From Pavlovales sp. CCMP2436 (Eukaryota; Haptophyta; Pavlovophyceae; Pavlovales), in assembly GCA_026770615.1 (NCBI GenBank), contig MU631417.1:55267-70152 (forward strand): DNA of 14,886 nucleotides. The letters run 5' to 3'. The translations under genes were made by a program, and so were the position numbers. How positions within the stretch are numbered: the first letter of the stretch is position 1; each line of letters starts with the position of its first letter. Below are positions 1 through 7,385 of this stretch, one piece after another. Below the pieces are notes generated by a model. It was not told where the DNA came from, ran no database searches, and was given only the letters and a program-made list of their open reading frames with translations.

Positions 1-2
1 CG

Positions 3-668
3 CTCCCACTCGCCTCCAAGGGCAAGCTCTACCGATGCCTCGTGCTCGGTGTCTTACTCTACGGCTGCGAATCCTGGGTCCTGACCTCAAAGCTGCGGCA
101 AAGGCTGAGCGCGTTTCACAACCGCTGCGTGCGAGCGATGGCGAGGAAAAAGCCGCTGCGCGCTTCCTCCTCCGACTACATCTTCAAGTACGCTGCCCTC
201 GCGCCGCAGTACGTCGCCCTCGGCGTCACAGACATCGACCAGTACATTCCCAATTGGAAATTACGCTGGGCGGGACATGTGATGCGCATGAGCATTTCGA
301 GACTTCCTCGCATGTTCATGACATCGTGGGTCAACGCACCGCGACGCAACGGGCGACCGCTGATCTCCTACGGACACGACATAACTCGCGAGCTCAACAA
401 TGTCGGCTTCAACCTTGACGGGCAAGCAGTCGGCGTTGGCGTCTCGACGAGCTGGGGCAAGGCCGCACAAGACAAGGCATCCTGGCGCAAACTGACGAGA
501 CTACCGGACGTGAAACCCATCTTCAAGAAAACCCGAACGAAATCGCCTGCTCGAAGCTCTGTCGGCGCTTTGGTATCACCGCAAGGTGACACTATAGCTC
601 AGCAGATTGACGCCCAGACGCTGACACCCGGGGCCTCCTGGACGCAGAGACTGCGCCCCAGGCGGTAG
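3..668 (+). CDS. C-terminal part of a LINE (non-LTR retrotransposon) polyprotein, 5' end outside window
   Basis: This is the tail of a non-LTR retrotransposon reverse transcriptase protein, the region after the polymerase domain. The frame is open from base 3 without a stop, so the apparent GTG start at 42 is not a real start; the protein enters from the left. Visible landmarks are LLYGCESW, followed by a basic helix (QRLSAFHNRCVRAM), and WAGHVMRM with RLPR soon after. These are the usual conserved blocks of the C-terminal region in many LINE clades. It ends with TAG at 666-668 and is uninterrupted over 222 codons, so this copy is younger or better preserved than the LINE at 7836-10980. The two differ in sequence and belong to different families. 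Endonuclease and palm motifs are off-window, so activity cannot be judged. Confidence 0.85.
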   Translation, partial: LPLASKGKLYRCLVLGVLLYGCESWVLTSKLRQRLSAFHNRCVRAMARKKPLRASSSDYIFKYAALAPQYVALGVTDIDQYIPNWKLRWAGHVMRMSISRLPRMFMTSWVNAPRRNGRPLISYGHDITRELNNVGFNLDGQAVGVGVSTSWGKAAQDKASWRKLTRLPDVKPIFKKTRTKSPARSSVGALVSPQGDTIAQQIDAQTLTPGASWTQRLRPRR

Positions 669-720
669 AAGGGGCATCATTACATAACATAACATTACCA
701 AAAAAACGTTAAAAAAAGTC
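669..720 (+). repeat. 3' UTR and A-rich tail of the LINE
   Basis: Just after the LINE stop codon there is a short microsatellite-like stretch (CATTACATAACATAACATT) and two A runs (about 700-706 and 711-717). A short 3' UTR ending in a simple or A-rich tail is how target-primed LINE copies usually end, so the element probably stops near 717. No target-site duplication can be tested because the 5' end is off-window. From 721 to 843 I see no gene; that stretch is the 5' flank of the ankyrin gene. Confidence 0.55.
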
Positions 721-843
721 GTTGAGATCTGAGGGGGAGCCCGTGAACCAGAGTGGGGCAAGGGAGTGGTTGACCAGCTCCAGCTGCTCCAGCTGTTGTG
801 ATCTCAGATCTCTGTTGAGCCAAGAGCAAGCGTTGTCAGCCGA

Positions 844-1983
844 ATGGGGGTTTGCTCCAGCAAGCACGATGCGGTCGCGCCGTTCGTCGGCGTGGACCCG
901 CTGGGAGCGCGCGAAGCGGGTGGCGACGGCCAACCGGCGGCCAGGCCCGCCGAGCCCGCACCGGCCAGCCACGACCCCGCGCCCGCCGAGGTGAAGCAGG
1001 CCGAAGTTGAGCCGATCGTTGACGCGCCGGTCGCGATTGCGCCGGCCGCGCCGGCCATGGCCGCACCGGCCATGGCCGCACAGGGGGCCAAGGTTTTGCT
1101 CCGCGCTATCAAAGGCGGTGACCTCGCAGCCGTGCTCGCGTGCTGGGAGGCGCACGGGCCGCACCTCGACCTCGAGCGCCGCTCCATGTGGGAGAATACT
1201 TCTCTACTCTGCGCGGCCTACTACGGGCACGAGGGCGTGGCGCTCCAGCTGCTCGAGCTGGGCGCCGACCCGCGGGCCCAGAACGAGCACGGGTGCACTG
1301 CGCTGCTCTTCGCCGCCGTCGAACGGATGCCGCGGCTGATGCGCGCGCTGCTCGTGCTACCCGCGGTCGAGCCTGCGCCGGCCGCTGCGCTGGTCTACAG
1401 CCGTGCGACGGACGAGACCGCGCCGCGCACGCCGCTGCTCGCGGCCGCCGAGGGCGGCTTCGCCGAGGGCGTGGCGATGCTGCTTGCGCGCGACGCTCAG
1501 CTCGTCCACCCGGGCGGGAACGGCATTTCGCCACTCCTGCTCGCCGCGCGTCGCGGGCACGCGGCCGTGTGCACGCAGCTGATGCATGCAGGCGCGGGCG
1601 TGGCGCTCACGCCGCGGCCAGGCGAGGACGCGGTGGCCGCCGTCTCGCCGCTGCGCGCTGCGGTCGCGCACGGTCACACCGAGGCGGCCCTCGCCGTCGT
1701 GCAGTTCGAGCCCGCGGCGGCCCGGGCCGAGCCTGGCCTCGTCCCGCTTGCTGCCGCCAAGGGCCTGCCCGCGGTCTGCAGGGCGCTCATCGAGGCCGGC
1801 TGCGCGGTGGACACGCCCGCGGCGGACGGTACGCAGAGGACCGCGCTTCACTTGGCCGCGCGACGAAACGACGCCGCGAGCGTGCTCATGCTGCTCGAGA
1901 TGGGCGCTGACCCTACGTTGCTGCCCTTTGTTTGGCCAACCTACGTCGCTGCCTGCGCCGCTCTCCGAGAGTCCGCTTGCTGA
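844..1983 (+). CDS. Ankyrin-repeat protein with N-terminal myristoylation/palmitoylation signal
   Basis: An intact, intronless 379-codon frame, strongly GC-rich, ending TGA. The ATG at 844 is preferred because the protein then starts MGVCSSK: Gly2 with Ser at position 6 fits N-myristoyltransferase, and Cys4 could be palmitoylated, so the protein may be tethered to a membrane. Residues about 8-80 are a low-complexity Ala/Pro/Glu linker containing a small tandem duplication (PAMAA twice, bases about 1051-1080). From about residue 81 to the end there are six to eight ankyrin-type helix pairs, with signatures such as TSLLCAAYYGHEGVALQLL, ELGADPRAQNEHGCTAL and TALHLAARRNDAAS. The last repeat ends LEMGADP. 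Ankyrin repeats bind other proteins; no enzymatic domain is visible. The neighbours on both sides are transposon remains, so context does not suggest a partner. Confidence 0.85.
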   Translation: MGVCSSKHDAVAPFVGVDPLGAREAGGDGQPAARPAEPAPASHDPAPAEVKQAEVEPIVDAPVAIAPAAPAMAAPAMAAQGAKVLLRAIKGGDLAAVLACWEAHGPHLDLERRSMWENTSLLCAAYYGHEGVALQLLELGADPRAQNEHGCTALLFAAVERMPRLMRALLVLPAVEPAPAAALVYSRATDETAPRTPLLAAAEGGFAEGVAMLLARDAQLVHPGGNGISPLLLAARRGHAAVCTQLMHAGAGVALTPRPGEDAVAAVSPLRAAVAHGHTEAALAVVQFEPAAARAEPGLVPLAAAKGLPAVCRALIEAGCAVDTPAADGTQRTALHLAARRNDAASVLMLLEMGADPTLLPFVWPTYVAACAALRESAC

Positions 1984-2388
1984 AATGTGGTATCAATAGA
2001 AATTTTGCAAACTTAAATCTGCATAAAATTAACTAATTTTCAATATTTAATTGGTTATTAAGGAGATTTTTTTTAAATAATCAGCCTGAGCCGCTCGCTG
2101 AGCCCGCTGGCTAAAATACCTGCAATGTTCTACTTGAGTAACTGCTGCATAAACTTAAAGTACTACTCGCCTTGAGAATCAGATTCAGAATGTAGATCGC
2201 CAGCAGTATTTTACTGATAGGGATCCAAGCTGGCGTCGTTTATATAACGCGCCCTCGCACTGCTTGGATTATTTTCGAAAAAAGGGGATCATGGGCTGGG
2301 GGTTATAAGGGCTGGATTCTTAATACACCAGGAACATTCGTGCTCAAAGGTCTCCCAATCAAAATACACCGCGAAGTCCTAGCCCGCT
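1984..2388. other. AT-rich intergenic region, no gene seen
   Basis: Base composition changes abruptly from the GC-rich ankyrin gene to AT-rich DNA, with T and A runs around 2067-2080 that could include its polyadenylation region. An 8-bp perfect inverted repeat (ATCCAAGC at 2223-2230, GCTTGGAT at 2262-2269) flanks a TATATAA at 2241-2247. That could be promoter-like for the fragment starting at 2389, but there is no other support. No open reading frame of note is present. Confidence 0.5.
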
Positions 2389-2826
2389 ATGTCGTCGCCG
2401 ATGGGTCCGACGCTTAGCGAGCCGCCTGCGGGCGCGGGGGCGCACCTGGGAGCGCGCCTGAGCACGCCCGCGGGCACGAGCGCGGGCGTGCGCAAGGTCA
2501 CGAGCATGCGCGTCCAGCGCGGCATCGCGAACCGCATCGCCAAGCCGAAGAGCTAGGCGGAGATGGAGCTCAACAAGGTCAACAAGCGCGAGGCGGATGT
2601 GCAGTACGGCGTGGCGCTCGCGCTCATCCAGACCGACGAGAGGCAGTATGGCGCGCTCGATCGCGTGCTCAAGCTGCAGAACGCGGACGGCTCGAAGCGC
2701 TTTCCGCTCGTGAAGCGCACGACGATTCAACGGCTCGCGGCGAATGCTCGTGATGGCCGTAAGACGAACGACACGCGCTCGGTCCTGACCGTGCAAGAGG
2801 AGGAGATACATCCGTCGCGCCCTTAG
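2389..2826 (+). pseudogene. Transposase-like DNA-binding fragment (pogo/CENP-B-type N-terminus), split by TAG
   Basis: One continuous frame runs from ATG 2389 to TAG 2824-2826, interrupted by a single in-frame TAG at 2554-2556. Conceptual length is 145 codons including the stop. The first part is Ala/Gly/Arg-rich. After the stop the protein reads AEMELNKVNKREADVQYGVA, then a region with KRTTIQRL followed about 16 residues later by LTVQEEE. A TTIQRL-type recognition helix before an acidic LT-x-x-E-E start resembles the psq/CENP-B helix-turn-helix pair at the N-terminus of pogo/Tigger-like DDE transposases. The catalytic domain is absent, so this is a fragment. The family call is inference from short motifs; it could instead be a host DNA-binding fragment. 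From 2827 to 2952 I see nothing. Confidence 0.4.
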
Positions 2827-2952
2827 CGCTGAGCAAACACGGCACTCCAAGGACTTTGCACACGCCTGAGCACACGCAGCACCAAGACTGACTGAAGCGC
2901 TCTACAGTACAGTAAATTGTTCTTTTTTAGTGCACGAAAAGCGGCCTCCAGT

Positions 2953-2959
2953 AGCACCC
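2953..2959. repeat. Left target-site duplication (AGCACCC)
   Basis: AGCACCC occurs directly outside the left terminal inverted repeat and again at 7386-7392 directly outside the right one, in the same orientation. If the next base is counted the match is 7 of 8, compatible with the 8-bp duplications made by hAT-type transposases. Confidence 0.65.
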
Positions 2960-2963
2960 GGGT

Positions 2964-2981
2964 CGGGCAGGAATAACTTCC
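2964..2981 (+). repeat. Left terminal inverted repeat
   Basis: CGGGCAGGAATAACTTCC matches the reverse complement of 7367-7384 at 17 of 18 positions (A/C difference at the 13th). It lies 4 bases inside the AGCACCC direct repeat. Confidence 0.7.
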
Positions 2982-2985
2982 TTTT

Positions 2986-3132
2986 GACGCCAGCCGCGGC
3001 TGGCGTCAGTCTCGGCTTTTTGGGACTGGGGCGTAGCCCCAGTCTCAGAGTTTCTGGCGGAGGCGCAGCCCCCGCCCAGCCGCCAGTCTGAGGGCGCGCA
3101 GCGCCCTCAGACTGGGCTCGCAGAGCCCAGTC
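2986..3132. repeat. Array of perfect hairpins in the left subterminal region
   Basis: Near-contiguous inverted repeats fill this stretch. 2986-3007 is a 22-bp perfect palindrome. 3024-3032/3036-3044 is a 9-bp stem with a 3-base loop (GTA). 3054-3060/3080-3086 is a 7-bp stem enclosing a further GGCG/CGCC pair. 3085-3097/3101-3113 is a 13-bp stem with a GCA loop. 3110-3119/3123-3132 is a 10-bp stem with a GCA loop. The last two stems overlap by four bases, and most stems carry AGACTG or CAGTCT at their base. The array lies between the TIR and the 3' end of the transposase gene. A role in transposase binding, end protection or transcript end formation is possible but not shown. Confidence 0.85.
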
Positions 3133-3299
3133 TTTAGAGGCAGCGGCCGCAGGCTAGCGGTCGTAGGCCGTCTTGCGCTAATAATATATAGAACGCGCAT
3201 TAATATAATATAGCACGGTAGCCAATCTCTACTATAGAATATATTAATATTAGACTGGCAACTGGCTAAACTGAACTGAGTGAGTGAGCTCAAGGCTGG

Positions 3300-3590
3300 C
3301 TACTCGTCATCTTTGTCGGAATCGACGATGTGAGGAACGCCCGTCGCGCGGCGCTTGAGGTCGTTGGCTAGATTTCTGAACTCGCTCGTCATGAAGTGCG
3401 AAAACCGCTCCCACGTGTTCTTGCTCGTCGGGTAGTTCCTCCACTTAACGAGCCACTCGTCGCGCCGCTTCATCCTGTTGCAGCGGTACTTGAGGATCGT
3501 CTCGACGTCGAACGTGCCCAGCTCCGCGTGCGTGCCCGTCTGCCCAAACTCCTCATCGTCGTCGAGCACGCCAGTCGCGTCGGCGGTCGC
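3300..3590 (-). other. Chromodomain segment of the transposase gene
   Basis: The last coding segment reads FDVETILKYRC, then EWLVKWRNYPTSKNTWE, then an amphipathic helix (FRNLANDLKRR) and an acidic tail (DSDKDDE) before TAG. The aromatic residue before V-E-x-I-L, the WLVKW strand and the N-T-W-E turn are the standard chromodomain landmarks, including the aromatic positions that cage methyl-lysine. The domain is about 55 residues and complete. The segment is one frame away from the upstream transposase block, with the overlap at 3553-3698; an acidic linker (LDDDEEFG) precedes it. In chromoviruses this domain directs integration to marked chromatin. A similar targeting role here is inference. 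Confidence 0.8.
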
Positions 3591-4733
3591 CATTCTCGCC
3601 ATCGCTGTCGGCCGCGAACCCACCGGCGGCGGCAGGAGCTTGCCACTGCGTCTCCATGAAGGGCAGCTTGCTGCGCTCAGCGCGGTGGCGATCGACAACC
3701 TGGCTCACCGCCCTAAACTTGAGCATGCTGGGGCGCAGCGTCTTGTTGAGGAAGTTCCAGTCGCCCGGCCCGAGCGCGTTGAAGTGCAGGTTGAGTGCAG
3801 CGTTGACCAGGTCGTTCGCGCGGTGCAGAAGTGGCCCGTTCCAGTGGATGTAAGCCTCGCGCGAGTAATCCACGGGCGCGAGATGCCGGCCGGGCGCAGC
3901 GTGCTTGTCGATGATGCTGCCCATGGACTCGACGACCGACTCGTTGGACGTGTGTGTCGAGCAGAGCTCGAAGAGGAAGAGCCAGTCGTGCACACCGAGG
4001 TAGAGGCGGGAGTCGGTAAAGAGCACACGCATCATGACAGTCCCGCTGCGCGTGCGGTCGAACGGGAACCACTCGAAGCTGCTGCCCGCGAGCTGTGCAG
4101 CGCGCGCGACGAGGCGCGAGCGCACCTGGCAGTGCTGCGCCCAGAGCTCATCGTCGGAAGGCAGATTGATCCGGCCCTCCTCGCGAATCTAGTTAGCGAA
4201 CCAGCACAGCGCGGCCTTCTCTGCTGCGTCGTTGTGCAGAGCGGCCATCGCGAGCCGCGGGAGGTCGAGCGCGCGCGCCATATGCGCGTACGCCGCGGGC
4301 AGGTCGTCGACGAGGCGTGTCTGCATGCTCGTCTCGAACTTGACGAGCCAGGCGACGAGGCGCTTGAAGTCTAGGCGAAGGGCGAGTTTGGGGTCCGACG
4401 TGTTCGCCCCGATGAAGTTGAGCATAATGCCGTGCAGCTCGTCACGCAAGAGCTCGCAGACGCGTGGCTGCGTTGGAGAAGTCGACCACCGTGAGCGTAC
4501 CGTTGACGGCGAGCTGCGCGCGGAGCCGTGCGGTCGTGACGCGCAAGCGCTTGTTCGCCTCGATTTTCTCCCAGGGGAGAGAGTTGACCAGCTGGACGAA
4601 TACCGACAGCTTCGATACGTGCTCGAGCAAGTCGATCAGCCCGACCAGCCCGGCCATGAACAGGAAGCCTTTCATCGTCTTGAGCTGGACTGCCAAGCCG
4701 GCGCGGTCTGCGGCTACGGTCTCCGCCTCCCAC

Positions 4734-4816
4734 CTGCGGAGAAATCGTGGGGAAATATGGACAGTCAGTAGGGGAAGCTTGCACTCTGCATACAGTCATG
4801 GGGACAAGCACATTAC
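4734..4816 (-). other. 83-nt spliceosomal intron in the transposase gene
   Basis: On the minus strand the donor reads GAGAAGAG|GTAATG and the acceptor TTTCTCCGCAG|GTGGGA. The unspliced frame stops at once (TAA at 4813-4815). Splicing gives a phase-2 junction encoding Arg and rejoins the frame that reads WEAETVAADRAGLAVQ and onward. A pyrimidine-rich stretch precedes the acceptor. Confidence 0.75.
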
Positions 4817-5151
4817 CTCTTCTCCTTGTTTGTATGGTAGATAGTCCAGTTGCCGTAAAAGTTGATGTAGACCTTCCGCTCGCTCGAGCAGAAGCGGGTT
4901 GTGCAGATGTACGTTGGCGCGAAGAGCACGCGCTTCATCGCCTCGGCAATATCGAGGGCCTCCTCGTAGTGCTTGCCGTAGCGGTAGTCCGCCTGCAGCG
5001 ACGAGAGCTTCTCCGCAATGGTGCGGTACCACATCAGGATGAGGGCGGTGTCCTTGCGGATGTGGTTGACAACGAGCTCGAGCCGGTGCGCATCGTCCCA
5101 GCCGGCGAGGATCCAATCGAGCGACACGCCGACGAGCCGCGCGAGGTGCAC

Positions 5152-5476
5152 CTATTCTTGTTAGTATTATTAGTATTAGTAGTAGTAGTAGTATTAGTAG
5201 TAGTATTAGCATTCGTATTATTAGTAGCATTTATTATCATCATTATTATTATTATTATTATTATTTTTGTTGTCATTATAATTATCGTTATTCTTATTAT
5301 TATTGTTATTATTATTATTGTTGTTGTTGTTATTATTATTATTATCATTATTATCAGTATTATCATTATTATCATTGTTATTTTTATTGTGATTATTAAT
5401 TTTCTTTTAATCATAATAATAAGAATAATTATTATTATTCGGAATTAGTAGTGGGCCGAGGTAGTTAGTAGTGCAC
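5152..5476 (-). other. 325-nt AT-rich intron bounded by an 8-bp duplication (introner-like)
   Basis: On the minus strand the donor is GTGGAG|GTGCAC and the acceptor AAGAATAG|GTGCACCTC. The octamer AGGTGCAC is present at both ends (5471-5478 and 5146-5153), so both the donor GT and the acceptor AG lie in the two copies of one duplicated octamer. Splicing is phase 0 and joins THVEVH to LARLVGVSLDW; without it the frame stops at TAA two codons on. The inside is almost entirely degenerate AAT/ATT triplets. TACTAAC, the classic branchpoint word, occurs just upstream of the acceptor, and again near the donor. Confidence 0.75.
5157..5447. repeat. Degenerate (ATT)n/(AAT)n microsatellite inside the intron
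   Basis: About 290 bases of imperfect trinucleotide repeat. On the plus strand TTA/TAG-type units at the left give way to ATT, GTT and ATC units at the right, with the longest pure run near 5240-5267. Triplets differ mainly at one position, giving long spurious isoleucine-rich frames that are not genes. Confidence 0.9.
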
Positions 5477-7073
5477 CTCCACGTGCGTTGAGAAATAGGC
5501 GCCGTCCGCCGCGAATGAGACCCACTGCTCGCGCAGCCGGGCCTTCGAGAGGCCGACCATGCGTTCGAGCACCTCGAGCGCGTTCTTAGCCGTGTGCTCA
5601 CCGTCGAGATTGACCCCGCACGTGAGGCAGCCGAGGAAGATTGATCTGAACTCGCCCTCCACGAGCATGATGCCGCCCACCATCTGCGACGCACGCCGCA
5701 TGCACGTAAGCTTGTCCGCGTTCACGGCGAAGACAGGGCGGCGTAGCGTCTGTGGGTGCTGCTCGCCGAGGAAGTGCAGAATCGCGCGACGCATGATCTG
5801 CTCGACGCACTTCGTGAACTCCTTGACGAACTTGCGGCCGTGGTTTTTGTCACCGACGGGCAGGCCCATGAGCTGCAAATGGCTCACCTCGCGCTCGTAG
5901 CGGGTGTGGCTGTCTGCCTCGAGGATCATGTTGTACGCGAGGCGGCGGAGGTTGAGGCCGAGGTTGAGCTGCGCGCGCTTCGCCTCCCGCGCGCTCACCT
6001 CGGTCTTGACGCACCACTCATGAGCAGGGCCCATGAGGTGGGATTTGGCGGAAGATTTGAATTTTTAAGCAGCTGGGTCGCGCTGAACGTGCCGTAGGTG
6101 TTAACGGGCGAGCCCTTGAGGAGCTTGCCCGGGATCCTGTTCGCTTGGTCGCAGTTGACGTGGGCGCGGCACACATCGCAGAGGAAAAGGTCATCTCGGC
6201 GCACGAACTCGCACACCTTGGCCACCTCGTCCGCCGACTTGCACGAAGCGATCGTGCGCTCGATCAGCGAGCTCTCGCGCAGGAGACGCTCGGCCTTCTC
6301 CGCTCGCTCCACGCGCGTTGTTGCCACCACCTTGTCCGCAACCTTGTCCGCAACGCGGGCCACGAAGTTGTCTGCCGCCGACGAGGAGGCTGAAGAGAGC
6401 ACGAGCGCCTTGAACTTGTCCACGATCAACTCCCCCAACTCGTAGACAAGACCAGCGTTCGTGCCTGAGATAAACGTTGGGCCAGATGGCGGCATGCCGA
6501 TAGGTGCGGATGAGACAGGCGCGCGCAGGATGTCGGGCAGACTGTGGCCAGACTCCTCCATGCCAGGCAGCACTGAGACAGCAGTGAGCCCGGCCACGGC
6601 CGCCGCGAGCCCGGCCGGCTGCGTGCTGGCGATGTCCATGCTCGCATCATCGGATGCGATCGCGGCGACTGCCGGCCTTTTGACGAAGCCGAAGCCGGCC
6701 AATCCCCTCCTCTCCTCGAGCGCGGGCGTGGCAGCCTCCTTCCTCTTTCCAACCAGCCGCGTGGCTGCCGCGTACTCCGAGTAGACAGAGTTGTGCATCT
6801 GGTCGATGTGCCCCTTAAGCGCGATCAGGTTGTTCTTGCGCCCCTGGAAGACGTGAGACGCGCTAAGCTTCCGCTCGTTGAACTTCTGGAGGCAGATCGG
6901 CACAGCACGCGCTCGTCGCCCTTTGAGCTCTCGAACTCCTTGGACGTGTACTGGACCCCGCTGACCTCGTAGCGTGTCGGCAGCTCATCCGGGTCATCGC
7001 TCTCCTCGCCCTCAGACATGAGAATGTCGAAGCGCCGAGCGGCGCGAGAGGCGGGCGCTCCGCAAGCTGGCAC

Positions 7074-7260
7074 GCCCGAGAGCCGAGCCGTCTCGGACGG
7101 TTACGAAGTGAATAAATAAATAACCATTCATTTATCAATTTATTTATTTGTTCACGTATTTATTTATTTTAATAAGTATTGTATAAGTATAAATTATTAT
7201 CCCACGTCGGAGAAAATATTTTGTAGAGCTATGTACTGCGGCGACGCCGCGACGGCCGAG
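7074..7260 (-). promoter_or_regulatory. AT-rich 5' flank of the transposase gene with a 16-bp inverted repeat
   Basis: Upstream of the transposase start the DNA becomes AT-rich with TTTA/TAAA repeats. GTGAATAAATAAATAA at 7108-7123 pairs with 7140-7155 at 15 of 16 positions around a 16-base spacer. This is where the promoter should lie, but no specific element can be named. Confidence 0.4.
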
Positions 7261-7366
7261 GAGGCGAGGACATGTCACAGTGTGTCACATATGCCCAGTC
7301 TTTCCTTTTTTGGAGCCAAAACGGCTCAGTCTCAGGCAACTGAAGGCACCGGCTGGTAGGTTATTT
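7261..7366. repeat. Right subterminal region with hairpin and CAGTCT motifs
   Basis: CAGTCT occurs at 7296-7301 and 7327-7332, matching the motif repeated in the left end. GAGCC (7313-7317) and GGCTC (7323-7327) form a small hairpin with an AAAAC loop. A TGTCACAGTGTGTCAC partial direct repeat lies at about 7273-7288. Compared with the left end, hairpins are few. Confidence 0.5.
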
Positions 7367-7384
7367 GGAAGGTATTCCTGCCCG
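7367..7384 (-). repeat. Right terminal inverted repeat
   Basis: GGAAGGTATTCCTGCCCG is the reverse complement of the left TIR with one mismatch. One base (G) separates it from the AGCACCC direct repeat. Confidence 0.7.
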
Positions 7385-7385
7385 G

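Larger units (their letters stand above)
3300..7020 (-). pseudogene. hAT-like transposase with N-terminal zinc finger and C-terminal chromodomain; introns, frameshifts and a stop
   Basis: Read from ATG 7018-7020 downward. There is an acidic N-terminus (MSEGEESDDPDELP), then a Cys/His finger-like block (PICLQKF to HIDQMHN), a linker, and a second Cys-rich block (CDVCRAHVNCDQ, about 6180). A transposase core follows, with FAADGAYFSTHVEVH and DDAHRLELVVNHI, resembling the DGA and xAHRLEL blocks of ZNF862/DUF4371-type hAT-like proteins. Next are a helical region and a block reading NESVVESMGSIID then IHWNGP. Last is a chromodomain. Introns at 5152-5476 and 4734-4816 join the frame when removed. 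Lesions are frame changes near 6905, at an A run 6062-6066, near 4455 and near 3590-3690, and an in-frame TAG at 4189-4191. A classic hAT dimerisation motif is not evident. Family placement is by motif, not by search. Confidence 0.65.
2961..7385 (-). mobile_element. DNA transposon with TIRs carrying a zinc finger/hAT-like transposase-chromodomain gene
   Basis: A 4.4-kb unit bounded by inverted repeats: CGGGCAGGAATAACTTCC at 2964-2981 and its reverse complement with one mismatch at 7367-7384. These are immediately flanked by the direct repeat AGCACCC. Inside, on the minus strand, one long broken gene occupies 3300-7020. The 3' end of the element holds a hairpin array (2986-3132) and an AT-rich 3' flank; the 5' end holds an AT-rich promoter region and a small hairpin. 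CAGTCT/AGACTG recurs in both subterminal regions. A cut-and-paste transposon of hAT or hAT-like type is the best reading. The reading frame has at least four shifts and one stop, so this copy is probably non-autonomous now. Exact ends are uncertain by a few bases because GGGT on the left does not pair with the right end. Confidence 0.7.

Noticed and set aside
1140..1910. Arg/Ala-rich frames overlapping the ankyrin gene on both strands
   Set aside because: Composition is that of shifted GC-rich codons; the ankyrin frame has clear repeats and a proper start.
2223..2269. Inverted repeat around TATATAA as a MITE
   Set aside because: Arms are only 8 bp, with no flanking duplication.
3140..3260. 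AT-rich stretch as a tRNA or small RNA gene
   Set aside because: No cloverleaf, and no A/B box pair is visible.
3478..4374. 298-codon plus-strand frame
   Set aside because: It is antisense to the transposase and chromodomain coding frames, which have recognisable motifs; long antisense frames are expected in GC-rich DNA.
4747..5448. Long plus-strand frame with a poly-isoleucine/valine C-terminus that looks like a membrane protein
   Set aside because: The hydrophobic run is the degenerate ATT microsatellite inside the intron; the rest is antisense to the transposase exons.
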